Source: Pratylenchus scribneri | Taxonomy: Eukaryota; Nematoda; Chromadorea; Rhabditida; Pratylenchidae | Assembly (NCBI GenBank): GCA_030063045.1 | Contig: JAQSEB010000132.1 | Location: 926,165-990,164 of the forward strand | Reading direction: 5' to 3' | DNA: 64,000 bases | Shown here: piece by piece, positions 26,701-42,640 of the stretch | Numbering within the stretch: position 1 is the first letter of the stretch | Layout: the number at the start of each line of letters is the position of its first letter | The notes under the pieces: generated by a model | Database searches by the model: none | What the model was told of the DNA's origin: nothing | What the model saw: only the letters and a program-made list of their open reading frames with translations | Program-made: the position numbers and the translations under genes

Positions 26701-29700
26701 TTGATTTTGTAATATATTAATTAATATTTTTATTTATGTTCCAAATTCTTTCATTGATGATTTTAGAACTTCGATCATAATTTTATTACTCAATTCACAA
26801 AAATATTTTCAAAAAATTATTTATTGATATTTTCATTAAATGATATAAATTTTTTTATAAAATAAAAGAAAAAATTTTGTTTGATTAATCTTGGAAAATT
26901 GCCCTAAGCAAATATTTTATTTTATTCATCTTCGAGATGCAATAAAAAATTCAATTAAGTATTGAATTTTATGATTAAAGCTGGAATGAATTATTTTGAT
27001 TCTTTAATGAATTATTCTTTGCAGATATAAGTTCCTACATCGAAAAATATTATTTATGTTTTTTTATAATGATATTTTTTAGAATAAAAATTGGCAAATT
27101 TTCACCAATTTTTTATAGAAATATTTATTTGCTCCTCTAATTTTTATTTTATTTTTAATAAAATTCCATCATTCGTTTATATAAATAATCATAAAATTAC
27201 CATTCCACTATGTAAATTTTTCTAAAATTCATATTAAATAAGAATTTAAAAATGTTTTAATTTATTCAAAAATTTTAGAATAGATTATTTTATACTTTTA
27301 GAATATGCTTTAAAAAATTTAGGCTTATTATTTAAATATTTTTATCAAATCTTTAATTCAATAGCTTGTTTGTCTCTTTTTTAATACAAATGATTATTAA
27401 AACCCTTTTATTGAACAATTTTTCTATTTGATTTTTTGATAAAATATCAGAAACTCTTTCTTTTTTTTATTCAAGATGAATATTTATTCTAAACTTTATA
27501 TTTAATATGGAATATTTTTATTATTTTATTGAAATATTATGAAAAATGTTTAAAAGAAATTAAATTTTTAAATTATATTTGTAATATTATGATTCTTCTA
27601 GAAAATATTAATCTGAAAATACTGAAATTTATTTATTTAATTGAGTGAGATGCCAAGGAATATATAATTAAAATTATAAAATTTTTTAAAAATTATTTAT
27701 CTTTTTTTTATTTTATCATTATATAGATATCTTAAATATTTATAAATTTCCATTTTAAACTTTTTTCCAGGCATTTCAGAAGGTAAATTTAAAAAGAAAT
27801 ATCTCTTTTTTAAAAATTATTTTCCATATTTAATTAATTTATATATTTTGTTTATGATATATATCGAAAGTATAATTTCTTATTAAAACATTTTACTCTT
27901 TATCCATATCCTTAATTATTTACTAAAAAATCTTAGTCAATAAAATTTTTTTATTTTTTATTTGAATATATTTAAATTTTTGAAATATTAATTTTTTTCT
28001 TTACTTATTTAATTTTCTATTACATTTTATAGATAATCTGCTATTTTTAAAATTGAAATTTTGTCAAATATTATTCAATTTAATTCTTATTTTTTAAATT
28101 TTTATTTATTTATTGACCTTTAATACCATTTAAAGAAAAAATTTGGTATAATAATTTAGTAACAAATTCCTCCTACCATGACGAAATTGGCACAAGCTAT
28201 TAATGTTTCGCAGCATCCCTAATCAGATGTATTTAATTTATTTTCACATTTTAATAATTCTATTTACCATCCCAGAGTATAAAATTTTATAAGATTATAT
28301 ATAGAATATATTCTTTTTATTCATTGAAAATAAATTTATTTTTTAATTTATCATTTTATTCTCTCAAATTATCGTCAATTAGCTAATAGGATTTAGGAGA
28401 AAAATTTAAGTAGATTAATCATTTTATGGGTTAGAATTTAGAACATTGGTAATTGTGATACAATTAAATTTGAAAGGATGTCGCACTAATTTTATGTTTG
28501 AAGGACAAATATTTTTAATTAAAAATAAATTTTTAAATTTTACTTTTAATTCTTTTTCAAATTAATTCACTTTTTCATATTCTATTTTTATATCTATTTT
28601 TTCTTTAAATTATTTTCAATTTTTATTTATTTTTTAATTATTCATTTTATTCCAAATAATATTATTTTATATTTTTATTATATTTATATTTATTTTTGAA
28701 AATATTACATTAATCGAATAATTATGAATTTAAAATTTTTAAAATAAATTTACAAAAAATTATACCACATCCTTGTAATCCAGTTTTTTGGTCTTTGGAT
28801 AAAATTTATTGGTTTCCAGCCATTTAAATGAAATTACAAGAAGCTTAGGTTATGAAAAAAGTTTTATAAATATTATATTTTTGATATTAATGGTATAATT
28901 TAATTTATATTTAATTTATTAATTTTAATATAATATATCATCATTTTAAGTTATTCATATCACTTCCATAAAATTATATTTTAATACCACCAATGTACTT
29001 TTTATTTATTATTAAGAAATTATTATTATTTATATTTTAGTTTTACGACATTTTGGATCATTATTTAGTATTGATCATTATTAGTGATCAGAGTAATTCA
29101 TAAAAAATAAATTAAAAATAGAAAATCTTTTTAAGATTATTCTGTCAAATAATATTAAAATTTTAAATAAAATTCTATATTTTTAAGCCTAAATTAGAAT
29201 TTTTTAAATTTTTATAAATTCTAAATAAATTCAATCAATTATAATTATACTTTTAAATTTATTTTATTGTTCCAAAATTTATTTTCTCTTCATATCTATT
29301 CCTTTAAAATTTTTTCGATTAATCTATCCTCAAAAATCCCATACTCAAAATTATTAGATTAGAAAATTTTAAAATTTCTTTTTTTCCTTTTATCTTTTAT
29401 ATATTAAAGTTTTCAAAACAGAATATAATTATATATTTTTATGAATAATTAACAAATTTTCTAAAAAAAATGATAAAATTTCAAAAATATTTTTTCTAAA
29501 TTTTCCATTTTTTTTATTTGGCTTATAAAAGCCAATAGAATAAGACTTTATTTCAAAATTCAAATTATAAATGTGTATTTTTATCTATATAATTTAAAAA
29601 TTTTTTTAAAGAAATATTAACGAAAAAATTTTAAAATAAATTATTAATAAATTTATTTTTCTTATTTATTTTTAAATATCTTATTTTTTCTTATTAAATT

Positions 29701-30059
29701 TTTAATTAAATTTCTCTATACTCACAATTTTTTATTTTTTTCTTCAAGCCCTTTGAATAAGTTGTTAATTTTATTTATATAATTATTTATAAAAAATTAA
29801 ATTATTATTTTATTATCTATTAACAGCAGATGTCAATTAAAAATTATATTAAATAATTAATTCTTTTCTATCATTAATTGTTTATTATTTTGCATCAATA
29901 TATAAATCATATAAAATGTTAAATTAAAACATATTACATAAATTGAGTATATCCTTACTATATTAAATTAAAAATTTTTATTTTATAATTATTTTTAAAT
30001 TTTTTATTAATAATTTATAAAATTAAACAATATCAATTTAATATTATCCTTTTCTATAT

Positions 30060-31870
30060 TTACCGCTTATTAATTCTGCAGTTGAATTCTTTCCAATCAT
30101 CTATGGAATAGTGTTTGTGAACTGCAAAAATTTTTAATAATTATTTAAATGAAGAAATTATTGTTTCAGTTCAGCTTAAATTTCATTGATAATAATTTTA
30201 GTTTGACCATATTATTTTTTTATTATAAATTTTATAGAAAGTTAAATAATAATTTTTCAAAATAATTATTATAATGGCAAATATAATAAATAAAAATTTT
30301 TAAATCTTTAATAAATTTATTGTCGTTAAATTTTTATAAAAATATACAAAATTGCTTCAATGTTTTATTAAATATTATTTTTATTTCCTATTTAATTTTA
30401 TATATGCAAATTTTGATATTATTTTCATATCTACAATATATAAATTTTTAATTATTATTTTCAATAATTTTTATTCTACTTGTATATTCTTTAATTAAAT
30501 AAATTATTCTATGGCCATTTGATGTATTATAGCTTACTTGGAAAATAAATTCGAAATTATTTATTACTAAGATATTCAAATAATAATTTTATATTTTAAT
30601 TATAAAAAAGTATAAAATTAATTTTAAAATCTAAAAATTTTTAAATGGGTAAAAAATTTAAAATTTTTTAAATTTCATCTAGATAATTTCAATTATTCTA
30701 TATTTTTAATTTTGTATCATTTATAAAATATTTATATAACAATAAATGTGTCCAAATAATAATTAATTAATTTTTTTTAATAAAAAATTTTAAATTTTAT
30801 TTATTTATATTTAGGGAAAAGTTCTAATTTTAAATTAATTAAATTTATAGCTCTTTTTAAATAATTTTTAATAAGTAATTTTTTTTTGTTTTATTTTACA
30901 ATATGGGATAAAAATTTTAATATTCGCCAGCAACTTGATCATGTCCTATGAGCATACCATCGAGCAGCAAAAAAATTTTATTCATATTTTATATTGTATT
31001 TCAAAATAATGATTGATTTTTTACAAAATAATATTATTATAATTATCTTCGATTTATTTAAAATTCTAATTATAAATTGAATTTAAATAATTGCATCCTA
31101 TTTAATAAATAAAAAACGATAATATTTTGACAAATTTTAATATTTTTTGTTTAGAAATATTTGATTCAAATAATTTAAATAATATCGCCTTTATTTTAAT
31201 AATATATTAAAAAAATTTAAAATATCGATTTTTAATTTAGAATTAATCAAATTTTATCCAATTTTTTATTATAAAACTTATCAGTAAAAATATTCTTTTA
31301 TTTTATGGCGATAATGTTTATATATTTAGACAGTGCAATCACCATCGCTACAATTAAATCGCTGAATCTGTAGCTGCCTCTTCATTTTTTTTATAAAAAT
31401 TTTTTTAATAATGTCTAAGTCACTCTTTAAAATTTCCGCCCTAGGAAAATTATTATTTGATTATGCATAATGTAATTTCCATAAATATTGAGCAGATTTA
31501 AATGTATATATATATATATATATATTTTAATGTGCTAGCATATTTTATGCTTAAATTTAATACAAAAATAATTTCAATTTAATTTCATTTTAATTTCAAT
31601 AAATTAATCAGATTAATTTATAAAATTAAATTTATAAAATTAAATTTATTTTATTAAACTTTATATCTATTTTATCATCAATTATGAATTGAAAATTACT
31701 TTGTTTTATTTATTTATATATATTCTTTTTTCCAATAATTTTTAAAATAAAATTTTTCAGTAAATTTCAATTAAATCACTTTTTAAAATAGTAATTTATA
31801 ATTATATAATTCAATTTTTTTATAAACTAAGTTATTGACATAATTTATTCATAGATTTTTTTTATTTTTT
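30060..31870 (+). repeat. Desert block related to 13.0-14.1 kb
   Basis: GGAATAGTGTTTGTGAACTGC with its TTTCAGTTCAGCTTAAATTTCATTGAT continuation near 30105 matches GGAATAATGTTTGTGAACGGC near 13960. A second stretch near 31660-31860 (TTTATCATCA, TTAAAATAGTAATTTATAATTA, TTATTGACATAATTTATTCATA) matches 13285-13460. The two shared stretches are in opposite order in the two places, so rearrangement followed copying. Confidence 0.55.
31505..31524. repeat. (TA)10 microsatellite
   Basis: Ten uninterrupted TA dinucleotides in A+T-rich sequence. Confidence 0.95.
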
Positions 31871-32104
31871 ATTATATTTTTTTGGATTTATACGAATTTT
31901 ATATTTAAATGAACCTCACTCTACATTGTAGTTTTAATAGGACTAGGAAGAATTTAGAAGAAGTTTTAATAGTTTTCTTTTAAATTAATTTCAATTTATG
32001 TATTTAAAACCGAATTGGAAATAAGTTTCAGTAAATCGATGTTTTTCATTTTTATTCTTATACATTTACTCTGTTACTTTCCGTACTTTTATTTAAAGTC
32101 CTAT

Positions 32105-33575
32105 TTTATTATTCAATTAATTATTCTATAGAAATAGGAAGATGCAAATATTTTAAATTTATATTTTAGGAAAAAATTTTTTATATTTTAAAAATAATTA
32201 ATAAAAATTTTGAATAAGTAATGAAATAATATTTTTATTTTGTCGTAAACAACTATTTTCGACATATTTTGTAGAACTTTATTCAAAACTTGGCATTGGT
32301 CAAGAGTCTCTATTATTGTTAAATTAACAATATCAATTGATCAATATCAATATACCAATTAAATTTTCATTTCAATATATAAAATTTATATTGAAAAAAT
32401 TTTATTAGCATTTTTAGTATAAATTTTAATAATATAACTTAAGATCAACGATATTAAAATTTATAGAAATTTGTTTTTATATTTTCCACCGCTATAGTAT
32501 TTATAATATCCATATTTATTCGTATTATTTAAGCTTTATAAAATGTTTTTTCGAAAAGGAAAATTTTATACTACAGTACATATATAAAATATAATATATA
32601 TAAAATTAAATGAAATTTGTCTCTTTTCGAAACAAAAGAATTTTTTGAATAATTAATTCTTCGATAAAATGACTTTTATTAAAATATCTGACCATGAAAA
32701 ATGTTTTTTATTGAATATTTTAATGTATTTTAATGAATGTCTATACATGCGATTTAATTTTTCATTTTAAAAAGTTATAAATTATCTATTAATTTAACTA
32801 TTGTTTATAATTTTCTCTAATGAACAAAATAATAATAAATTGATAACATTTTAATTTATTGAAATTCTATTTTATTAAAAAATATATTCATAATTTTATA
32901 TGTTTATATAAACTTTAAATTTTCGCATCAATTTAGTAGCAATTTTTAAATTTTTTTTCCGAATATTAACAAAATATTTTTAATTTTGGAATAATATATT
33001 ATTAAATGGATGATTTGATTTTATTATTTATTTTAATTTTAATAATTATGGAATCAAAATTATTTGCGCAATCGGCGAATATTATAATAAATCATGTTGA
33101 ATAACATTTGCCACATCAACACAAGTCATTTCGGAGAATTGGCTCAAATCATTGTCTTCTAATATTTTTTAAATTTTTGCTAGGATTATATTTTAATAAA
33201 AAATTATTTCAATTAATATAGAAAAAAATCATTTTTTGATAATTTTTTTTGAAAATAATTAATTTTTATATTTTTTGAAATAAAATTATTAATTTATAGG
33301 ATATTTTATTTTTAATTTAGCAAATTTTGCTCAATTAATTTTGGAGAAAAAATATAATTCTATAAAAGATAATAAACTTCTTGTCAACTGCAACTCACTT
33401 TGACTTTGAAACTTACTTCGTCTGGGCAACTAAAAACATCGCTGAAATCCATTTTAATGTCGTTGGAACTTTTGTTGCCTTCGCGACATTAATTTTTATT
33501 TTATTTTTTTTCAAATTTTATTTTAGGTTATATTGATATCATAATTTTCATAATATTTGATTAACGCATTATAAA
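32105..33575 (+). repeat. Diverged long duplication, copy 2
   Basis: This is the second copy of the block at 110-1430, in the same orientation about 32 kb away. The GC-richer part near 33380-33490 (GCAACTCACTTTGAC, then CTGAAATCCATTTTAATG and TTCGCGACATTAATTT) aligns with 1247-1350 and is the easiest anchor. Similarity fades near 33575, shortly after a shared TTGATATCATA. Confidence 0.75.
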
Positions 33576-36500
33576 ACAAGAAAATGAATGAAATGAATCA
33601 TTTTTTAAGATAATAAATCATAACCTTCATTTATATATCGCTAGTGAAAATTTTACATCATATTCTTTTCCAACCTTGATTTCCGCAATTTTCCTCAAAG
33701 AATTAAGATCCCTTCTTTATAAAATATTATTATATTTTTACTGTTAGATATAAATATATATGCTTTAGAGTAAATGTAATTTTTATTTTTATTTTTTTTT
33801 CTAAAATTCTATGTATGATATAAAACATAATAAATTTATCAAATTTAATAATCCAAATAAATTGCTGATTATTTTTAATAATTTTATTATATTCTAATTG
33901 AATTAATTTTCACATTTCATCATTAAAAGTATTTTCATCGAATTTCAAATTGATTGATAATAATTCCTTATTTTTAATTCCCTAGTTTTCTTTTAATTTT
34001 AATTTAAATACATATTATATAAAAATTTTTAATTTGGAGCTACAACCATAAGAAACAGCAGATGAAAAGAAAAAATTAACTTAATTTTTATTTAAAAATT
34101 TTGTTGAGAGGTGCCAACAGATTTAGAAATTTTTTAAAAATTATTTTTAACATAAAAATTTCTATAATAAAAATTTTATTATTAATTTTACTTATTAATA
34201 TAAATTCAAATATTTATTGCCGAATTCTTATAATGAATCATTGTGCCTAAATTTTCTTGGTCACAAATTTTAGGATAAATTATTTTTCCTTTATTTCACA
34301 ATAGTATTATATTTTTAATTAATAGAATTTTCAAAATACTTAAATGCAATAATAGCCGATTACTTTTTAAATTTTTTTTATTAAATTTTATTGTTTTTAT
34401 TTTTATATTTTGATGATTTATTTTATTTTTATTTTATATGATTCTTTATTCATGTAAATCTCTTTTAATTTTTTTATATATTTTTAAATTGTTTTTATTT
34501 ATAAATAAATTAATATATTTGTTTAAATTAAATTCAAAATTAAAAGATTAATCTCAATTTTTAATTGTTTTTCAACCTTGTTTTTATCATTAATATTTAT
34601 ATTATATAGGTATATAAAAAATTTTTCAATGAATAAAAATTTTCATTTCTGAAAATTTAATTGAAATCCATGATGTATCGACCAAATCTCTTCAAAAATT
34701 ATTCTTTATTATTAAATTAATGCAATTTTTAAAAATTTTAATTTAATATAACAAATAATTTGATATTAAAAATTTTTAAAATTTGACTTCTTTAATATTT
34801 TATTTATTTTATCATTATATGCTAATTACATTTAATTTCTAATTTCATTTAATTTCACAAAAATATCAAAATTTTTATATTTGTAAAAGTTTAATTAAAT
34901 TTATTTAAATAAAATATTTCAAGTTTATTTAATAAATATTGTTCATTATGTAAATTTCATTTTCAGTATTACAATAATTTATATTATAATAAGTCTCTTT
35001 TTCAAGCAACTAAAAAATTTATGTTAAATTTCATATTTCTTATTATTATATACTTTGGGCATTATACCATGTTATGATTGTCCTTTCTTTTTAATACTTG
35101 AATAAATGAACAAATTTAACAGCTTTTTAACACAATGAAATTGTTCTTACTTCAGTTCCATCATTTAAAAATTAATGAATTAAATTTTAATAAAAAAATA
35201 TAAAAGAACCGATTTTTGGCATTCTATATTCTCAAGAATTGAACGAATTTTTTATCAATAACATAATAATTCGAAACAAAATTATTGTTTATTTTTTTCA
35301 TCATTTAAAATTCTCATCTATTCACATTTCCATTCCAGTGAAAATCTTGTTTAATTGATTCTGATTGTTTATGACAATAAATTGAGCATTAGTGAACAAT
35401 TGGTACAGTTTTCGCGAATTTGTATTCATGTTCATTTATTATAATTTAAATTATTAAAACAAATTAATCTCATATATTTATAATATTTATTTTTTATTAT
35501 ACAAATTTTTATTTCTAATATATTTTTTATATTTAATTTTTAACTAGAATTATTATCTTTATTCTATTTTCTAACTTATTCAATTTATTAAATTTTTTTC
35601 ATTAATTAACTATGATCGATTTTTTGCATGAATTGACATACTTAATTTTTTTTATCGATACTTTTATCATGTTTTCATTATATTAATTTTATATTTTGAA
35701 TATTTATCTTTCTTTGAATTTTTATCAATTTCTTCTAAAAAATTTTCCTATGGTATTTGTTTTTTTTTCTCTTATTAAATTTTTTGAAATAATTCTTGAA
35801 ATTTTTCCAATTTCATTCTTTGAATCATTTCATATAATTTTCTTATTCATTCTTTGAATTATGTAAATTTTAAAAGCAATTTACATACAATATAAAATCT
35901 TAAATTAATTAATTTTGAACAAATTTCATACCATTATTACTTTAATTTTTTTCATAAGATCAGATGTAAAAACTGTACATTTATGTGAAATAAAACTTAA
36001 TCCCTTTTAATCCGTCACGATTTTTCGAGGTCTATTTATCCCTCTTTGCGATGAAAATATACGGATTTTATAAGAAATGTTAATTATTTGATCAATATAA
36101 ATATAAATATAAATTTTATTAACACTCATAAATTTCTTTCTTAATGTATCTTATGAGAAGATGCGTTTGAATATTTAATCATTTTCAAATATTTCTTCTA
36201 AACGATTTTTTATTCAAATATTAAATAATTATTTTATTAATTTTTAAAATGTCAAATCATATATCTTTTTAAGAATTATTGTTTTTTTTTTAATTTTATC
36301 TAAAAATCATCCACATCCGGCCATTATATTTATATCTTCCTTCTATTTGAAAAAAAAACATCATATTCATAAATTTTTAATTTCTTTATATTACAAACTA
36401 TATAATTTAATAAAATTTTTATAAAATTAATAAAATTTTTCTTCTTATGATTTTATTTAAGACTTTAAAATCGATATTTCCAATAAATATAAATTATTTT

Positions 36501-39500
36501 TATAAAATAATTTTAAGCAATTTTATATTTTATTTTTGTTAATTTTTAAAAATAATCAACGAATTTTCATAAATTACTTTTATTCTTTGGCGAAATTCAA
36601 TTTGTTATCTTAAATTTCGTCTGTAAAATTTTTATTTCAATAAAATTAAAAAACATTTTTATTTGAATTTATTTGTTAACATAGAAGTAATATATGTCAG
36701 ATAATAAGAAAATTATTATTTGATCATGAATAAATTTGATTATATTTCTTATTTTATATATATATATGAATTTTATAAATTTTATTTTAAATTAATCTTA
36801 CTATATTTTTTTTAATTCTGTGGAGAATCCTCCATGTTTTTTCGTGTTCAAAAATTGAAGCCTCAATTTTAATTGATTTGCTCATCAGAGTTTATTCGTA
36901 ATTTTCAATTGGGTATCTAATTAAATAAAATAATATTTAATATTTTATAACAATTTATTTTTGGTCTTGGACACAATCAACGCCATCATCTCATTTAATT
37001 TTACTTCACTAATATTTTCACCATGGAAAAATATTTATATTGTGTTTGTTTCGAAATATAAAATAATTATTTTTCTCTATTTTAATATTTTTGATTAATT
37101 TTAATTATTAAATAATCAGCAAAGTAGCATCAAAGCACAAGGGCAATTCTGCAATTCATTATGTTAGTGATCTTCTGAATTTTTTTTAAAAATTTATATA
37201 AATTTCATTATTTAAATTTTTAATTAATTTTTCTCTTATCGATTTTTTCAGCGCAAACAATCTTCATTTTCTAGTTTTATTTTTTTTAATTTCCAATATT
37301 AATAAAAAAGATATATTATTTATTTAATTAATTATTTTTTTGAAAAAATGCCATGGTATAATAATTTATTTTTAAAATTTAATTAATTATTGATTAAAAT
37401 ATATTTATATTTATTATAATAATTCAGAAATGAAAATATTCAATAGTATTTATTTATGCTCATATTTTCGATTATTTTTTATTTTTAAATTTATTAATTT
37501 TTAAATTAACTGTTTATATTATTTAGGCCTTTTTGAATCAAAGTAAATGCTTTTGCAAAGAAAATTAATTTCATGTTCTCTTTTAAGGGTCAATCGTTCA
37601 ATTTACAGATTTCACTTTCTTTATTTTTAATTAGAGTTCTAGCAGCCAGAGTGCCTACATTAATATCTAGATCTTGACAATAAAATAATGTCCTGCTGAT
37701 TGGCAACCAAAACTTTACGCGCAATGGTCAAGGAATCTTATTTTTATTGTCGCTTTTGCCAACCTTTGAATTTTTAGATAGATTTTCCTGAATTAAATAA
37801 TTAAAAAACAAAATAAATTCGATTTAAACTAAGAAATATTGATTGATGATTGCACTTTTTAATTAATTTTTTAACCTTTTATAAAAATTATAATTTAAAT
37901 TTCAATTCCTTATGTATTATAAATTAATTTGTTCCATATTTTAATTTTATATATTCTTAAATTTTATAATTCAATTTTTTCTCTTAATATATTTTTTTAT
38001 AAAAATTCCTTTTAATTACAATTATTTATATTTTTATTCTTCTTTTTTTATTCAATAAATTTATTAATAAAATATCTGTCAAAAAAATTATAAATTTTTC
38101 AAATAAATTTTAAAATATATTATCAAAATTTTTGCAAAAATTTGCGCGAGAAATTTAAAACTTTTTCAGAATTATTGATACTTTTTTTGATTGAAATTTT
38201 TTATGTTATGAAGATAAATTTTATTTAAGTTGGAAAAATAAATTTTTCTGAAATTTATCCTTTTAAAATGATTTCAATTATCTCAATATATATATATGTA
38301 TATATTATAACTCCCTATTATATTTATTTAAACTACATAATTATATTTCTTTTCTCGGTTTTTCAAAATATTCTTCAATCCAATTCTTTCCAGTTTTCGA
38401 TGAAGCGACATATATGTCAATCAACTAAATTTTTTATAATCTTCTGCAACCAATTGCATTTTGCACTACAAATATTTCAATTTTTTGTTAAAAATTAATT
38501 AGAACATTTTTTCTAATTATTTTAAAAATTAATAAAATAATATAAATTTTAAAATAAATAAAAAAATTTAATTTTATTCTCATTTAATTGAGTTTAGATT
38601 AATAAATAATTAGATCTTTTCCACGGTTTAATCCCCAATTGTTGTGTTCGTAGTTGAGCAGGATAGATACATAATTTTTAATAGTTAATTTTGTAATAAT
38701 TTTTATCCAATATTTTAATTTATAATTATAAATTATTTAAATTTTTTTATGCATTTATTCTTATTTTTATTTTTTTTTCAATTTTAGAATAATTAATTTC
38801 GTTAATCTTCCTTATTATAAATAATTCTCATTTAAATAATTCTTAAGTTTTTATTGCGTGCATATTCCATGTTCATATAAATTTAAATCTAGCAATATTT
38901 ACTGATAGGATCATATAAATTACACTAATTTATTGATTATGCAGAATGAAAATAATTTCTGATAAAATTTTTATTTAAAGAAGCTTCTTTTTATTTTAAT
39001 TTTGTCATCTACACTTATAAATTTTTAATTTTTTTACATATTCTTAAAGGAATTCTAGAAATAATTTTTTCAACCTTTTACTCATTGATTGTAGAAAATT
39101 ACTAATAATTTTATTTTTAAAAATGATTTTGAAATTAAAAACCATATATTAATATATTTTATTTTCATTTCGATATCGGAAATGAAATATGTTACTTTCT
39201 ATTTGTTATTTAATTCTTTTAATTTTGATGGATAATCAATATTTAAAAAAAGAAATTTACTGATTTCATGGATATTTTGAATTTAATTCATTATATTTCA
39301 TAATTATTATAATTATTTCCAGGATTTTTTCACAACAGCCACATTTTTGCCGATTTTTCAAAGGTCAGGTCCTTGTAGAATTTTATTTTATCAATGTTCA
39401 ATAAATGGACTAAATCAGATGTTTTTGCGATTCTTCCATTATCTTGTGCACAAAAATTTGCTTTGTTTCACGTTTTGTATTATTTTATCAATTTACCATA

Positions 39501-42500
39501 TTAAAAATAATATAAAATTTTGTCTATTTTCAATTTAAAAATGGAAAATATATTTAAAATTTATAAATGAAACCGATTTTTATTTCGTCGTTTATAAATT
39601 TATTTTTGTTATTATTATTGTAAGTAATTGGAGAGATTTTTTATCAATTTCTAGAAAAATTTTCCAATTTTTTTTTATAAAATATATAAATATATTTTAA
39701 ATTGTATTTTTTCTATTACATTTATTTTCTAAATATATTTTCAATTCAATTAATAATAATGTTTTTCCATGATTGGAGAATGTAGATTTACAATGATATT
39801 TCCAATGCTTTTCTATCAAATATTCATAAAATAATTAGTATAATAATTATGTAATTTCATAAATTACAGTCATCTTAATTAGTTACCAATATTTTTTAAT
39901 ATTTTTAAAAATTTTTTTCTTCTAGATCTTTAATATTTTCATTTATTAATTAATTTATTTTCTTCCATTTCCTTGACGGCTTCCATTTGGAAAGGGAAGT
40001 AACAATCCAAAATTTTCAAGCGAAGTGATGATTTTACGGCCTGCAATTTAGAGAAGCGTTTATTTATTAATTGTTTTTAAATCAAGAGTGGTTTTTTGAT
40101 AATTCCATTGGGATTTTCCATAATATTTTTATAAGATCAACTTCAAAATTTATTCAGATTAATAAATCTTAATAAAGAATTTATATGTAAATACTTTTTT
40201 TAATAATTTATTATTGATTTGAAAAAATTTTTAGATAAAATAATGTTTCAATTTTATTTTTAAATTAAAATCGGTATTATTTATTCAATTTGTGTTATTA
40301 CTTATTCATTTTTAAAAATATCTTTATTAATGAAACTCCCAAGTTTATTATTCATAAAATGACATTACATTTAATTTTATTTTCTAGAATAATTTTTTAT
40401 CTTCCTTTTTCCAAAGTGCCTCTCGATCAAATATTTATCATTTTACTTTTTATGTGTTCTTAATTTATATTATAAATATTGAATCAATTTATTGATATAT
40501 TAGTCAATTGCTGCCACGCTTCTCTCCTTAGAGAGGATGAATAAAATTTTATCATCAAAAATATTAATAATATTTTTTGTAAAATTCGTTAAATTATTAA
40601 TAAAATTTATGCTACAATTTATCCATTCCGAATCTACAAATGTATTGCTGCACATCGATTAGGATATGATTAAAGAAATTAATCTTCATTTTTAATTAAT
40701 AAAATAAGAAAATTTAATATTTAAAATTTGCAAATATTTTATTTATAAATTCGCATCAAGGCAAATTAGATTTGGTATATTCATCATAGAATCAAAAAGG
40801 GAATAGCTCTTCTTTTTATTTTATATTTTTTTTTTAAATTTTACCCAATTAAGAACAGAGATATATAATGAGTAGTATTTTTATAATATTTTAAAATATT
40901 TATATTTCTCGAGTAATAAGTCAGAAATATTTTGAGTTTATATTTTTAAATTTTTTAATATATTTAATTTTCCAAAATACATAAAATTAGAAAATAATTT
41001 TGCAAATTTCATCAATAATTTAATTAGATAATATTTTATTTCAAAATGATATCTCTTAATTTAGTAATTTTATAAGTTGACACATCCTCGGAATTAGGAA
41101 ATTGACATTGATGGTTCTCTTATCCAATAAATCATCATAATAAAAGGCAAATAATTATTTAACATCAATATTTTTGTTAATTACTCATATATTTTATTTG
41201 AATTATTTCAAATTATGAATTAAATTCGTAATAAATTAAAATGATATTAATTTTAATTAATGATTATTCATAATCTCCATTTTTCAATCGCGTATAATGA
41301 GATTTTTTCAATTTTATATTATTTTTATTTATTTTCATTAAAATTGATAATAAGAAATTTAATCTTTTATTTTCTATATTAATATAATATTTTGAATTTT
41401 TATATCCATTGTAATTTTTTGGAGAATTATCTTATTGTTTTATTAATTTTTCTTTTAACATATTATAATAAGATAAAATTTGCTTTTCAATCCCATTTTA
41501 AACAATAAAATTTATTTTCTATCCAGTTTTCAAATTAAATCTTTATCTATATTTCAATTATTCTCGTTATATTCATGATATAAATATAAATCAATTAGAA
41601 GTAAGGATTTTTTATTTATTCGAAATTTTAATTAAAAATTTATCAAAAAAAATTATTTTTGATCTATGGAATTATTATTTATCATATTTTTTTCATATTT
41701 TAATATTCAAAATCCTTCATCTAATACTCTTGATAGATTTAAATTTATTTTATCAATAATAATTCTTCATCAATCATTTATCAATTGTATCAAAATATAT
41801 TATTTTATTGTAATTTGCTGCATTTTGAAAAAATTAAATGATATAATAAGAAATTATTTTCTTTTAATTTTACATATTTTCTTAATTAAATATTTTATTT
41901 GATACAAATTTGCTCCATAAGTTTTCAGTTATAATTTTTATTTTATGAAATTTAAATATTTTTTTAGAATTGCTTTATGGGCATAGAATTCCTTCTAATC
42001 GCAACCAGATTTGATTGAAATAAATTTTAATTTTAATATGCATAATTAACATTATTATTTTTTATGGGTTTTAAGCAATAGTAACTTTATATTTTTTTAT
42101 TTTATTTTATTTTTTTTATTCATTTTATAATTATTCAATAAATTTTATTTCATATAACATATAATTCGTTAGGTGGTAGGCCACATTATTGCTTTTATAC
42201 CACCTTTATTATTAGGTTTTAAGGAGCCAAGGCAGTGTCTAACATTATTAATTTTAAATTTTTATTCTTATCCGTATAAATATTTTTAAATCTCAATTAA
42301 CATTGGAATAATATTTGTTTTTATTTTTTATTTAATTATTTGTAAATTTGAAATAAATTTATTTTCAATTTTTTTAAATATCCATTTCGATTTTTCATAT
42401 TTTACCATTGTAATTTTAATTTTTCAACAATCTTTTTTTATAATTATTTGGAAACAATTTTATGTTCGGATTTAGAATAATTTTTAATATATAATATTTT

Positions 42501-42640
42501 GCTTAAATTATTATTTTAATTACCACCATTTAATTATAATTTATTCAGATTGTTCTTTTTAAAATATATTATTATCAATTTATCATTCTATTAGTATAAG
42601 TTTTATAATTCATATTTATTATTATTAAATTTATTAGATT

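Larger units (their letters stand above)
20895..42640. other. A+T-rich gene desert, third part
   Basis: Nearly 22 kb of A+T-rich sequence without a supportable gene. Open frames are short, the longest I noted being 38268-38498 (76 codons) and 41666-41902 (78 codons), both of biased composition and unbounded by plausible signals. Slightly less biased patches occur at 31,320-31,500 and 37,620-37,760, but I see no exon in them. A short inverted pair AGGTGGTA/TACCACCT lies at about 42173-42206. Confidence 0.65.

Noticed and set aside
1..42600. Mitochondrial DNA insertion as an explanation for the A+T desert
   Set aside because: No stretch reads as a mitochondrial protein or rRNA gene, and frames are far too short; composition alone is not evidence.
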